From positions 248,001-312,000 of the forward strand of contig CAWISK010000002.1 in NCBI GenBank assembly GCA_963838805.1: a DNA stretch of 64,000 nt. Direction: 5' to 3'. A program made the translations under genes and the position numbers. The notes under the pieces are model-generated. The model made no database searches. It was not told the origin of the DNA and saw nothing but the letters and a program-made list of their open reading frames with translations. Source of the DNA: CAVRQM01 sp963838805. GTDB lineage: Bacteria > Pseudomonadota > Alphaproteobacteria > Acetobacterales > Acetobacteraceae. Shown here one piece after another: positions 1-8,768 of the stretch; within the stretch, counting starts at the first letter, position 1; every line of letters starts with the position of its first letter.

Positions 1-112
1 TTCGCCGCCTGCCGATCCAATAGCCTGCCGCGTGCGCGACCAGTTGGGCGACCAGCAAGATAAGACCGAATGCAAGAATGCTCCTGTCGGCGACAGCCGC
101 GAGCAGTGTCAC
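1..112 (-). CDS. Membrane protein, N-terminal fragment cut by window edge
   Basis: Reading leftwards from a GTG at 110-112, the frame stays open to the window edge and encodes VTLLAAVADRSILAFGLILL followed by a short hydrophobic stretch ending GYWIGRRR. That is one transmembrane helix followed by positive residues. A good Shine-Dalgarno (GAGGAAGG) lies about 10 nt upstream, and an in-frame TAG further upstream excludes a longer gene. The helix plus a GY-x-x-GRRR end resembles the N-terminus of bestrophin-like DUF4239 proteins, but only about 37 residues are visible, so the family is a guess. It is divergent from the sulfatase module. Confidence 0.4.
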   Translation of the reverse strand, partial: MTLLAAVADRSILAFGLILLVAQLVAHAAGYWIGRRR

Positions 113-425
113 CTGTGGCGCCCCTTCCTCGAAAAAGTTCCGGTTTGGCTAGTCGCGCCGAAGATCTGCATGGGCGATGTTCGACCGCTGAACCGTGACA
201 CTGCTAACAAGACACCACCGACGAGCCACCATCGACGCAGCAACCAGCAGCAGTACGCACGCAACCGTGATCGTAGCGCGCTCTCGATTTGGGTGGCAAG
301 TCCAGCCGTGTTTGATAAGGATGCGCGAATGGCAGGTGCGTTCCACCCGGAATGAACGATGACCCGCTGTTCGGGCCTTTGAATCGCGCCGTGCTGGTGA
401 TGGTGCTCCTGCTAGTCGGCATCGC

Positions 426-1229
426 TTGCGGATACCGAAAAAAGCGGAGTGTCAGCAAGTGATGAGCGGCGCATCGTCGCAACAATCCGCTCAGACCACC
501 GATTCCGACCTTGCAAAGAAGCTGCAGAACCCGGTGGGCGACCTCATCAGCGTGCCGTTTCAGAACAACGTCAACCTGAGCGTCGGGCCGCACGGGGGCA
601 CGCAGAACGTCCTCAACATTCAGCCTGTCATCCCGGTTCATGTGAACGAGACCTGGAACATCATCACGCGGACGGTTCTGCCCCTGGTGTGGAGCCCGTC
701 GAACGAACCTGGCCGGAGTGTTCCGTTCGGACTTGGGCCGACCTCGTTCAGCGCGTTTCTATCGCCGAGCGTGCCGACGAACGGTTGGGTTTGGGGAGTG
801 GGGCCGATTATCGAGGTGCCAACGGCAACGGACCGGTCGTTGGGATCGAATGTCTGGGGGCTTGGTCCGGCGGCGGTCATCGTCAAGACGGCTGGTCCGA
901 TCGTCGCCGGAGTGCTTGTCAATAACGCCTTCTCACTGGGCGGTTCGTCGGGTCCCGCCGGAACGCGCTACAGTCTGTTCACGCTGAACCCCTTCTTCAA
1001 CTACAACTTCAACGGCGGATGGTTCGTCGGCAGCGTGCCCGTGATCACCGCCAATTTCAGTGCGCCAGGCGCGAAATGGACAGTGCCCGTCGGTCTGCAA
1101 GGAGGCAGACTGATCAAGATTAGCAACAATCTCCCTGTCAACCTGCTGGTCGGGGCGTATTACGATCCGGTGCGACCGCGATACGGTGCGACCTGGACCC
1201 TTCGCGCACAAGCCGCGATCATATTCTGA
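426..1229 (+). CDS. Outer-membrane-like transporter protein, N-terminus probably frameshifted
   Basis: The mature part (from about residue 20) is Gly/Pro/Asn-rich with many short amphipathic stretches such as NPVGDLISVPFQNNVNL, WGLGPAAVIVKTAGP and FNYNFNGGWFVGSVP, ending in aromatic IIF. This is the pattern of the small beta-barrel-like proteins, often misnamed neuromedin U, that accompany sulfatase/FGE genes. The only starts in this frame are TTG 426, GTG 459 and ATG 462, none followed by a signal peptide. A hydrophobic leader (NRAVLVMVLLLVGIACG) lies in another frame at 352-462 and its TGA overlaps ATG 462. The likely native gene therefore runs 352-1229 with one frame change near 425-460. 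The exact transport role is unknown. Confidence 0.6.
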   Translation: MRIPKKAECQQVMSGASSQQSAQTTDSDLAKKLQNPVGDLISVPFQNNVNLSVGPHGGTQNVLNIQPVIPVHVNETWNIITRTVLPLVWSPSNEPGRSVPFGLGPTSFSAFLSPSVPTNGWVWGVGPIIEVPTATDRSLGSNVWGLGPAAVIVKTAGPIVAGVLVNNAFSLGGSSGPAGTRYSLFTLNPFFNYNFNGGWFVGSVPVITANFSAPGAKWTVPVGLQGGRLIKISNNLPVNLLVGAYYDPVRPRYGATWTLRAQAAIIF

Positions 1230-1346
1230 CGGAGTGCAGCGGATGGGTTCATGCACGAGAATGCCGGCAGGGAATCGGCGGACCGCATCGCCGGGCGAGG
1301 CGGCACGACAGTCACGGCCGCAGGCACATGACGGCGCGAGGCGGTG

Positions 1347-2315
1347 ATGGAATCTGGCAGGGCGGCTTCGACTGAAACTGCTTCGCATTACGGGATGGTC
1401 CATGTGCCCGGTGGGACATTCCGCATGGGCTCCGACAGGCACTATCCGGAAGAGGCGCCGTCGCACCTCGTGTCGGTCGACGGCTTCTGGATCGACGCGA
1501 CGCCCGTAACGAACCGGCAATTCGCCGAGTTTGTCCGCGCCACCGGCCATGTCACCTTCGCCGAGACGGTCCCCGATCCGAAGGATTATCCCGGTTCGCT
1601 GCCGCATCTGATCTTCGCGGGCTCGCTGGTTTTCATGCCGCCCAAGCAACCGGTCGATCTGAGCGACTGGAGCCAGTGGTGGAGCCTGCTTGAAGGGGCG
1701 AACTGGCGCCAGCCCTACGGTCCCGGCAGCGGCATCAAGGGGCTCGACCACCACCCCGTGGTCCATGTGACATTCGGCGACGCGCTAGCCTATGCCGCTT
1801 GGGCCGGCAAGGAATTGCCGACCGAAGCCGAATGGGAATTCGCCGCCCGCGGTGGCCTTGACGGCGCCGAGTTCGCCTGGGGCGACGAGTTCATGCCAGG
1901 CAAACGCGCGATGGCCAACACGTGGCATGGCGACTTCCCACACCACAGGCGGCCCGGCTACAGGCGCACCTCGCCGGTCAAGGCGTTTCCGCCGAACGGC
2001 TACGGCATCCATGACATGATCGGCAATGTGTGGGAGTGGACCACGGATTGGTGGTCCGCGAAGCACACGGCCGACGCCCCCAAGGCGTGCTGCATTCCCG
2101 CCAATCCGCGCGGCGGGCAAGAGGCGGCAAGCTACGATCCGCAGCTGCCCGACATCAAAATTCCGCGCAAGGTCATCAAGGGTGGTTCGCATCTTTGCGC
2201 GCCCAATTACTGTCGCCGCTACCGGCCGGCGGCGCGCCATGCCGAGCCCGTCGATACGTCGACGAGCCATGTCGGGTTTCGTTGCGTCGTACGAGAGAAA
2301 GGGGATCCATCATGA
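1347..2315 (+). CDS. Formylglycine-generating enzyme (SUMF1 family)
   Basis: This enzyme oxidises the active-site Cys of sulfatases to formylglycine, so it activates the sulfatase next door. The FGE-sulfatase fold is clear: it opens with GMVHVPGGTFRMGSD, has GYGIHDMIGNVWEW near residue 220, and ends with GFRCV. Both redox-active cysteines of true FGEs are present near residues 284 and 289 in GGSHLCAPNYCRRYR, so it should be a working FGE rather than one of the many catalytically different family members. Start ATG 1347 follows GAGGCG; GTG 1344 is an alternative. No signal peptide, so cytoplasmic. Its last codons overlap the sulfatase start by 4 nt, implying translational coupling. Confidence 0.9.
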   Translation: MESGRAASTETASHYGMVHVPGGTFRMGSDRHYPEEAPSHLVSVDGFWIDATPVTNRQFAEFVRATGHVTFAETVPDPKDYPGSLPHLIFAGSLVFMPPKQPVDLSDWSQWWSLLEGANWRQPYGPGSGIKGLDHHPVVHVTFGDALAYAAWAGKELPTEAEWEFAARGGLDGAEFAWGDEFMPGKRAMANTWHGDFPHHRRPGYRRTSPVKAFPPNGYGIHDMIGNVWEWTTDWWSAKHTADAPKACCIPANPRGGQEAASYDPQLPDIKIPRKVIKGGSHLCAPNYCRRYRPAARHAEPVDTSTSHVGFRCVVREKGDPS

Positions 2316-4026
2316 GCCAGAATAGTGCCGGCGGAAATGGGGGCGGCCTTGGTCGCCGCGGTGTTCTGCTGGGTACGACAGCGGCGGCAGCCACCGTCCT
2401 GAGTTCCTCGGCGGATGCGCAGAGCACGCCCACGCCCAGCCCACGCAGCCGGTAACGGCGGCGAGCGGCAACAAGCCAAACATCATCATGATCGTGTCCG
2501 ATGATTTCGGCTATGGCGATGCCGGCGTCTATCTGGGCGGCGAAGCCCGAGGCATGCCGACGCCGAGCATCGACCGCATGGCGGCGGAAGGCATGATGTT
2601 CACGTCCTTCTATGCGCAGCCGAGTTGCACGCCCGGTCGCGCCGCGATGCAGACGGGTCGCATTCCCAATCGCAGCGGCATGACGACGGTCGCCTTCCAG
2701 GGCCAGGGCGGCGGCCTGCCGGCGGCCGAATGGACGCCCGCGTCCGTACTGAAGACCGCGGGCTACAACACCTTCTTCGTCGGCAAGTGGCATCTCGGCG
2801 AGGCGGATTATGCGCTGCCCAACGCGCAGGGCTATGACGAGATGAAGTATTGCGGGCTCTACCACCTCAACGCCTACACCTATGGCGATCCCAACTGGTT
2901 CCCGGACATGGACCCGAAGCTGCGGGAGATGTTCCAGAGAGTGACCAAAGGCGCGCTGGAAGGCAAAGCCGGCGAGGCGCCGCGCGAGGTGTTCAAGATC
3001 AACGGCGAATACGTCAACACGCCGGACAAGGGCGTCGTCGGGATCCCGTTCTTCGACGAGTATGTCGAGAAGGCAGCGCTCGACTATCTCGACCGCAACG
3101 GCAAGTCGGGCCAGCCGTTCTTTATGAGCATCAATTTCATGAAGGTCCATCAGCCCAACCTGCCCGCTCCCGAATTCATCCACAAATCGATGTCGAAATC
3201 CAAATACGCCGATTCCATCGTCGAGAACGACACGCGCATCGGCCGCATCATGGACAAGGTCCGCGCACTCGGGCTCGACAAGAACACTTATGTTTTCTGG
3301 ACGACCGACAACGGAGCCTGGCAGGACGTGTATCCGGATGCCGGCTATACGCCGTTCCGCGGCACGAAGGGGACGGACCGCGAGGGCGGTTCGCGGGTTC
3401 CGTCCATTGCCTGGGGGCCGGGCATCAAGGCCGGAAGCAGGAACTCAGAGATCGTGGGCGGCCTGGATTACATGGCGACATTCGCGGCACTCGGCGGGGC
3501 GAAGCTTCCGGAAAACGATCGTGAGGGCAAGCCGATCATCTTCGACAGCTACGATATCACGCCTGTGCTGTTTGGCACCGGGAAGTCGCCGAGAGATTCG
3601 TGGTTCTACTTCACCGAGGACGAGCTGACGCCGGGTGCGGTGCGGGTCGGCAACTACAAGGCGCTGTTCAATCTCCGTGGCGCTGACGGTGCCAAGACCG
3701 GGGGTCTCGCCGTGGATTCAAACCTCGGCTGGAAGGGGCCGGAGGAATACGTCGCGACCGTGCCGCAGGTGTTCGACCTCTGGCAGGACCCCCAGGAACG
3801 CTATGACATATTCATGAACAACTACACCGAGCACACCTGGGTCCTGGTCACGATCAACAAGGCGGTCAGTGACCTGATGAAGACGTACGTCAAATACCCA
3901 CCGCGCAAACTGCAGAGCGAGGGCTATAGCGGGCCGATCACGCTGACGGAGTATCAGCGCTTTAAGTTCGTTCGGGATGAATTGGCAAAGGAAGGAGTAA
4001 GCATTCCGCTGCCGACCGGGAACTGA
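2312..4026 (+). CDS. Tat-exported arylsulfatase, frameshifted after signal peptide
   Basis: Hydrolyses sulfate esters after export. The body (from about 2455) has the sulfatase start KPNIIMIVSDDFGYGD with metal-binding Asp pair, the modification motif PSCTPGR (Cys-x-Pro-x-Arg, the FGE target), KWHLG, and FWTTDNG with Asp/Asn ligands. A twin-arginine signal (GRRGVLLGTTAAAATVL) begins at ATG 2312 but lies in another frame, which stops at 2453-2455. Reading the body frame backwards gives AQPTQPVTAASGNKPNI, so the join is near 2420-2445 in a run of CACGCCC repeats. Without correction the only start is the internal ATG 2488, which would lose export and part of the active site. Coupled to the FGE gene by an ATG overlap. 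Confidence 0.85.
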
Positions 4027-4043
4027 CGGCCGGCTGCGGCTCC

Positions 4044-4076
4044 GCCGGCTTGTGCCAACGAATGGCGCAAGCCGGC
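4044..4076 (+). terminator. Hairpin after sulfatase gene
   Basis: GCCGGCTTG (4044-4052) and GCCA (4054-4057) pair with TGGC (4063-4066) and CAAGCCGGC (4068-4076), with a T/G mismatch between the blocks and loop ACGAA. It lies 17 nt after the sulfatase stop and is followed by GCTTCTAT, a weak T-rich tail. It probably separates the FGE-sulfatase unit from the HAD gene. Confidence 0.6.
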
Positions 4077-4164
4077 GCTTCTATACTCAGACGCTACGCG
4101 CGACCGGACTTTCGGCGCATGTCGCATCCGGAAATGCATGACTGCGTTCGGGAAAGGATCGACG

Positions 4165-5214
4165 ATGCCATCTCTCCTCAGTGCCGGCGGCGGCATCCGG
4201 CGCCGCGCCATTGTTGCCGCCGCCGCGGCCTTTCCCGTCATTGCTGCAGCGCTCCGACCGTCTCCGTCACTGGCGCAAGGGGGCGCCGATCCGCTGCCAT
4301 CCTGGAACGACGGAACGCCGAAGCGGTCGATCATCGAATTCGTGGAGCGCGTGGCAAAGCAAGGATCGCCCGACTTTGTTCCGCCGCCCGAGCGCATCGC
4401 GGTATTCGACAATGACGGCACGCTCTGGCCGGAGGACCCCGTGCCGTTCCAGCTTGCCTATGCCCTCGATACTTTGCATGAGATGGCGGCGAGAAACGCG
4501 GCGCTACACAAGGATGCGATGGTGGAGGCCGCGCTGAAGGGCGACTTCGCCAAGCTCCTCGCCGGTCCGCACCATGACGGCCTGATGCGCATTGTTGCGC
4601 TCACCCATGCGGGGATGACGACGGACGAGTTCAACATCCAGGTGGAGCGTTGGATCGCGCATGCCCGGCACCCCCGCTACAATAAGCCATACGACCAGCT
4701 CACCTATCTGCCGATGCAGGAGCTGCTGCGCTTGCTGAGGGCGAACGGCTTTAAGACGTTCATCGTGTCCGGCGGCGGCGCAGACTTTATGCGGGTGTGG
4801 AGCGACCGCGTTTACGACATCCCTCCGGAGCAGGTTGTCGGCTCGGCTGCCCGCACCAGGTACGAACTCCGTTCGAGCGGGCCGGTGCTGGTTAAGACGC
4901 TGGACTTCCTGTTCGTCGACGATAAGGCTGGCAAGCCCGTCGGCATTCACGAATTCATTGGGCGCCGTCCGATCGCTGCCTTTGGCAACAGCGACGGCGA
5001 CAAGCAGATGCTCGAGTATACCACGATAGACAATCCTCGCGCCAGCTTCGGCCTGATCGTGCATCATACCGACGCCCAGCGCGAATACGCCTACGATGCC
5101 AAGCCCGAAAGCTCCGGCAAGCTTGTCGAGGCGCTACGCGAGGCGCCGGCGCGCGGCTGGACCGTCGTGGATATGAAACAAGACTGGAACCGCGTGTTTG
5201 CGTTTCAGCAATAG
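4165..5214 (+). CDS. Exported HAD-superfamily phosphatase-like hydrolase
   Basis: HAD motif I is IAVFDNDGTLW (nucleophile Asp and general-acid Asp), motif II is FIVSGGG, and motif IV is AAFGNSDGDKQM. The closest general type is a phosphoserine-phosphatase-like HAD. The N-terminus, GGGIRRRAIVAAAAAFPV, is a Tat-like signal ending near SLAQ, so the enzyme is likely periplasmic. ATG 4165 is preferred over ATG 4138 because GGAAAGGA precedes it at suitable spacing. Such HADs recur beside sulfatase/FGE clusters in alphaproteobacteria. A shared role, for example on sulfated or phosphorylated extracellular substrates, is inference. Confidence 0.75.
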   Translation: MPSLLSAGGGIRRRAIVAAAAAFPVIAAALRPSPSLAQGGADPLPSWNDGTPKRSIIEFVERVAKQGSPDFVPPPERIAVFDNDGTLWPEDPVPFQLAYALDTLHEMAARNAALHKDAMVEAALKGDFAKLLAGPHHDGLMRIVALTHAGMTTDEFNIQVERWIAHARHPRYNKPYDQLTYLPMQELLRLLRANGFKTFIVSGGGADFMRVWSDRVYDIPPEQVVGSAARTRYELRSSGPVLVKTLDFLFVDDKAGKPVGIHEFIGRRPIAAFGNSDGDKQMLEYTTIDNPRASFGLIVHHTDAQREYAYDAKPESSGKLVEALREAPARGWTVVDMKQDWNRVFAFQQ

Positions 5215-5252
5215 GCCGCTGCCGTTGGTTTTTGTGGAGGTGGCATCGACGC

Positions 5253-6599
5253 CTATGCCGCCTCCTCCCTGATCGCCTCGCCCAGCGTGCCGAACAGCCG
5301 GTCCAGATGCGATTTCTCGATGATCAGCGGCGGCGACAGGGCGATGATGTCCCCCGTCGTGCGGATCAGCACGCCTGCGTCGAAGCAGCGGTGGAACACG
5401 CGCACCGCGCGGTCGGTGGGCTTGCCGGGGCGGGGCTGCAACTCGATGCCCGCGACCAGGCCCAGATTGCGCACGTCGATCACGTTCGGCAGGCCGCGCA
5501 TACTGTGCGCCGCGTCCTCGAACGCCGGCGCCATCGAAGCGGCCCGGCCCGGCAGATCCTCCTTGCGGTGCAGGTCGATGGTGGCGACCGCCGCCGCCGC
5601 CGCCAGCGGGTGCCCGGAATAGGTGTAGCCGTGGAACAATTCGATCCCCGCCGGCGCGCCATCGACGATGGCGCGGTACACGCGGTCGTGGCAGGCCACC
5701 GCCCCCATCGGCACCGCGGCGTTGGTCAGGCCCTTGGCCATGGTCAGGATGTCCGGCGTAACACCCAGGAACTCCGACCCGAACGGGGTGCCGAGCCGGC
5801 CGAAGCCGGTGATGACCTCGTCGAAGATCAGCAGGATGCCGTGCTTGTCGCAGATCTCGCGCAGCCGTTGCAGGTAGCCCTGCGGCGGCACCAGCACGCC
5901 GGTCGAGCCGGCCAGCGGCTCGACGATGACGGCGGCGATGGTGTCGGCCCCGTGCAGCGAGACCAGACGCTCCAGATCGTCCGCCAGATGCGCACCCCAT
6001 GCCGGCTGGCCGCGCGAGAAGGCGTTGTGCTCCAGGTCGTGCGTGTGCGGCAGGTGGTCCACGTTCGGCAGCAGGGCGCCGAACTGCCTGCGGTTGCCGC
6101 CGATGCCGCCCACCGACATGCCGCCGAAACCCACGCCGTGATAGGCGCGCTCGCGCCCGATCAGCCGGTTGCGCTGCCCCTCGCCGCGGGCGCGGTGATA
6201 GGCGAGCGCGATCTTGAGCGCCGTGTCCGCACTCTCGCTGCCCGAATTGGTGAAGAAGACGCGATCCAGGCCGGGCGGGGTCATTTCGGCGACCTTGGCG
6301 GCGGCCTGGAAGGCGATCGGATGGCCCAACTGGAAGGCGGGTGCGAAATCCAGCACCGCGGCCTGGCGCTGGATCGCCTCGGTGATCTCGCGCCGCCCGT
6401 GCCCGGCATTGCTGCACCACAGGCCGGAGGTGCCGTCCAGCACCTCGCTTCCCTGCGGCGTGAAGTAGTGCATCCCCTCGGCGCGCGACAGCATGCGCGG
6501 CGAGGATTTGAAGCCCCGGTTGTCGGTGTAGGGCATCCAGAACGAATCGAGGTCGTTCGGGCGCGCCTCATGGGCGGGTGCGGGGCTGATCTCATCCAT
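5253..6599 (-). CDS. Omega-amino-acid:pyruvate aminotransferase (class III)
   Basis: PLP-dependent transfer of an amino group from a beta- or omega-amino acid, such as beta-alanine, to pyruvate. The 448-residue protein begins MDEISPAPAHEARPNDLDSF and has FFTNSGSESADTALK, RAYHGVGFGGMSVGG and IIFDEV-type (LLIFDEVITGFGRLG) motifs. The PLP lysine is K289 in TMAKGLTN. The pattern matches beta-alanine:pyruvate transaminases better than ornithine or GABA enzymes. Start is ATG at 6597-6599. The frame runs further upstream, but that part is the shadow of the GST gene on the other strand. It is divergent from the GST by 73 bp. Confidence 0.88.
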   Translation of the reverse strand: MDEISPAPAHEARPNDLDSFWMPYTDNRGFKSSPRMLSRAEGMHYFTPQGSEVLDGTSGLWCSNAGHGRREITEAIQRQAAVLDFAPAFQLGHPIAFQAAAKVAEMTPPGLDRVFFTNSGSESADTALKIALAYHRARGEGQRNRLIGRERAYHGVGFGGMSVGGIGGNRRQFGALLPNVDHLPHTHDLEHNAFSRGQPAWGAHLADDLERLVSLHGADTIAAVIVEPLAGSTGVLVPPQGYLQRLREICDKHGILLIFDEVITGFGRLGTPFGSEFLGVTPDILTMAKGLTNAAVPMGAVACHDRVYRAIVDGAPAGIELFHGYTYSGHPLAAAAAVATIDLHRKEDLPGRAASMAPAFEDAAHSMRGLPNVIDVRNLGLVAGIELQPRPGKPTDRAVRVFHRCFDAGVLIRTTGDIIALSPPLIIEKSHLDRLFGTLGEAIREEAA

Positions 6600-6672
6600 C
6601 GGCTCTGTCCTGGGCTGGCGGAATGCGCCACGTTCGCGCTTCACGGCGGCAACGGCAAGGGGAGCGGCGGGC

Positions 6673-7323
6673 ATGGGCGCAGGCAGGCTGGTGATCGGCA
6701 ACAAGCGGTTTTCGTCCTGGAGCCTGCGCGGCTGGCTGGCGGTGCACCTGGCCGGGCTGGAGGTGACCGAGGAGATGATTCCGCTGCGGGCGGCGCGACG
6801 CCCGAGGTGCGCGCGGTGAGTCCGGCGGGGCCACGGTTCCGTATCTGGAACATGACGGGAACGCGGTGTGGGAGAGCCTCGCGATCTGCGAGTATTGCGC
6901 GGAACTGCATCCCGGATTGTGGCCGCTGGAGCGGGCGCCGCGCACGAGGCGCGGGCGATCGCGGCCGAGATGCACGCGGGCTTCGCGCCATTGCGCCGCG
7001 AGATGTCGATGGATTTGTGCCGCGACGATCTGGCGGGCACGGGGCGCACGCCCGAGGTTCTGGCCAATATCGCGCGGGTCGAGGCGCTGTGGAGCGGTGC
7101 CCGCCGGCGCTTCGGTGGGGGCGGCCCGTTCCTGTTCGGTGCCGCGTTCACGGCGGCGGATGCGATGTACGCCCCGGTGGTGACGCGCTTCCTGACCTAC
7201 CGCCCGGAGCTGTCGGCCGAGAGCCGGGCCTATTGCGAGGCGGTGCGGGCGCATAAGCTGGTCGCGCGCTGGTATGAGGAGGCGCGGGCGGAGCCGGTGG
7301 AGTGGGGGGCGTTGCACGGCTGA
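6673..7323 (+). CDS. Glutathione S-transferase, three frame changes
   Basis: The thioredoxin-like N-terminus (LVIGNKRFSSWSLRGWLAV) starts at ATG 6673. The frame breaks near 6795, again near 6830 (where TVPYLEHDGNAVWESLAICE, the glutathione-binding cis-Pro and E-S region, is read) and again near 6940. It then continues through the helical C-terminal domain (DDLAGTGRTPEVLANIARVE to 7323). The three shifts cancel, so total length stays a multiple of three at about 216 residues, the normal size. The S in KRFSSWSL is the likely catalytic residue. Function: conjugation or thiol chemistry on an unknown electrophile. The indels look like assembly errors. Confidence 0.72.
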
Positions 7324-7339
7324 GGGGGAGGGCGGCGGC

Positions 7340-7897
7340 TCAATGGCGGCTGACGGCCACCCGGTCCATCAGCGCCAGCAGCACGCCCGAGACCACGAAG
7401 GCGAGATGGATGCCCAAGGCCCAGCCCAGCTCGCGGTTGTCGATCTCGTCGATGTGCATGAAATCCTCGAGCAGGTGGATGGCCGAGATGGCGACGATGG
7501 AGGTCAGCAGCTTCAGCTTGAGATCGCTGAGGCCCATGTGGCCCATCCAGGCAGGCCGGTCGTGCGTGATCGCATCGAAGCGCGAGACGAAGTTCTCGTA
7601 GCCGGCGAACATCACCATCAGCACCAGATTGGCCACCAGCGACAGGTCGATCAGCGCCAGCACGCCGATGATCAGCGCGTCGTCGCCTTCGTGCGGGATG
7701 TTGATGATGAGCGCGACCGCTTTCTGCACGAACTTGCCCAGCAGCAGCAGCAGGGTGACGGACAGGCCGAGATAGATCGGCGCCAGCACCCAGCGGCTGA
7801 CGAAGATGCCTTGCTCGACGAGGCGCGCGAATAGCGAGGCTGGGGCGGGCGGCGGCGAGGCGGCGGGAGCGGGCGGCTGGTCGGGCGGGCTGGTCAT
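7340..7897 (-). CDS. UPF0114 (YqhA-like) inner-membrane protein
   Basis: The 185-residue protein has a Pro/Ala-rich cytoplasmic N-terminus and then about four membrane helices. The family block runs from VSRWVLAPIYLGL through NLVLMVMFAGYENFVSRFD to GLSDLKLKLLTSIVAISAIH and HLLEDF. It matches the YqhA/UPF0114 family, whose function is not established. Start ATG 7897 is set by a strong GGAGG seven to eight bases upstream; an upstream ATG at 7936 lacks one. Convergent with the GST gene, 16 bp apart. Confidence 0.85.
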   Translation of the reverse strand: MTSPPDQPPAPAASPPPAPASLFARLVEQGIFVSRWVLAPIYLGLSVTLLLLLGKFVQKAVALIINIPHEGDDALIIGVLALIDLSLVANLVLMVMFAGYENFVSRFDAITHDRPAWMGHMGLSDLKLKLLTSIVAISAIHLLEDFMHIDEIDNRELGWALGIHLAFVVSGVLLALMDRVAVSRH

Positions 7898-7990
7898 GAG
7901 ATCCTCCGGGATCGCCGCACGGCGCAGCGCCAGCAATCATGCCCTACCGGATCGGCAGCGTCACCTCGCGACCGTTCGGTCGATCCCGGC

Positions 7991-8019
7991 TTGACCGGCG
8001 GATTGGTCTGATCAATCAT
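7991..8019 (+). promoter_or_regulatory. GntR-operon promoter with overlapping palindromic operator
   Basis: TTGACC at 7991-7996 and AATCAT at 8014-8019 are separated by 17 bp, a credible sigma-70 promoter. The predicted start site (about 8025-8026) coincides with the ATG of the regulator, so the mRNA may be leaderless; no Shine-Dalgarno is visible. A 15-bp palindrome, ATTGGTC-T-GATCAAT (8002-8016, one mismatched pair), overlaps the -10. Its spacing fits FadR-type GntR operators, suggesting autorepression. Confidence 0.55.
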
Positions 8020-8024
8020 ACCTT

Positions 8025-8768
8025 ATGCCGCCGGGTGAGATCACGCCGAGGGATGCCCGTCAGAGCCTGACTTGGCGCGTCACCGAGGCGCTGGGCAAGG
8101 CGATCGTCTCGGGCGCCTATCCATCGGGCGCCGTGCTGCCGAACGAGGATGACATCGCCGCCGAGCACGGTGTCGGCCGCAGCGCCGTGCGGGAGGCGGC
8201 GAAGATCCTTGAAGCCAAGGGCCTGATTGCGGGCCGCCCCCGGCTCGGCACGGCGGTGCTCGATCGGGGGCACTGGAACCAGTACGACCGCGACGTCCAG
8301 GCCTGGACCCGGGCGGCGGCGCCGGATCGGGCGTTGCTGCTGGAGTTGCTGGAGATGCGCTCGGCCTTCGAGCCGCTGGCGGCGATGCTCGCGGCCTCGC
8401 GCGGCAGCGTGCAGGCGGTGCGTGCCATCCGGCTCGCGTACGGGCGCATGGCGGAGGCCGAGCGCGGGCGCGACGATCCGCACCAGTCCGATCTGGCCTT
8501 CCATACCGCCATCCTGGGCGCTGCCGGCAACCGCTTCCTGGCCGGACTGGCGCCCCTGCTGAGTACCGCGCTCATGTTCAGCATCCGTGTCACCAATGCG
8601 CGGCGCGGCGACGTGGTGGGCGATCTGGCGGCGCACGCGCGGGTGCTCGACGCGATCGAGCGGCGCGACCCGGAAGGGGCGGCTTCGGCAATGCGATCGC
8701 TGCTGGCCGATGTCGGCGCGGTGATCGCCGCATTCGATCCCGAGCACGAAGGAACCACGCATGAGTGA
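8025..8768 (+). CDS. FadR/GntR-family transcriptional regulator
   Basis: Winged HTH at residues 15-75 (GAYPSGAVLPNEDDIAAEHG, then GRSAVREAAKILEAKGLI) followed by an all-helical FCD ligand domain with metal-type residues in SDLAFHTAIL and LAAHARVLDAI. Length, 247 residues, is normal. Members of this subgroup respond to sugar acids or carboxylates. It heads the dioxygenase/ABC operon and overlaps the next ATG by 8 nt, so it probably controls uptake of the ABC substrate. The overlapping palindrome just upstream suggests autoregulation. Effector unknown. Confidence 0.88.
   Translation: MPPGEITPRDARQSLTWRVTEALGKAIVSGAYPSGAVLPNEDDIAAEHGVGRSAVREAAKILEAKGLIAGRPRLGTAVLDRGHWNQYDRDVQAWTRAAAPDRALLLELLEMRSAFEPLAAMLAASRGSVQAVRAIRLAYGRMAEAERGRDDPHQSDLAFHTAILGAAGNRFLAGLAPLLSTALMFSIRVTNARRGDVVGDLAAHARVLDAIERRDPEGAASAMRSLLADVGAVIAAFDPEHEGTTHE

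Noticed and set aside
149..346. Minus-strand 65-codon frame with one hydrophobic stretch (TITVACVLLLVAASMVARR)
   Set aside because: No Shine-Dalgarno, no recognisable family, and it overlaps other equally open frames on both strands; may be a short membrane peptide but cannot be supported.
5232..7256. Plus-strand 674-codon frame over the aminotransferase
   Set aside because: Antisense shadow; only a short part near 6795-6830 belongs to the real GST.
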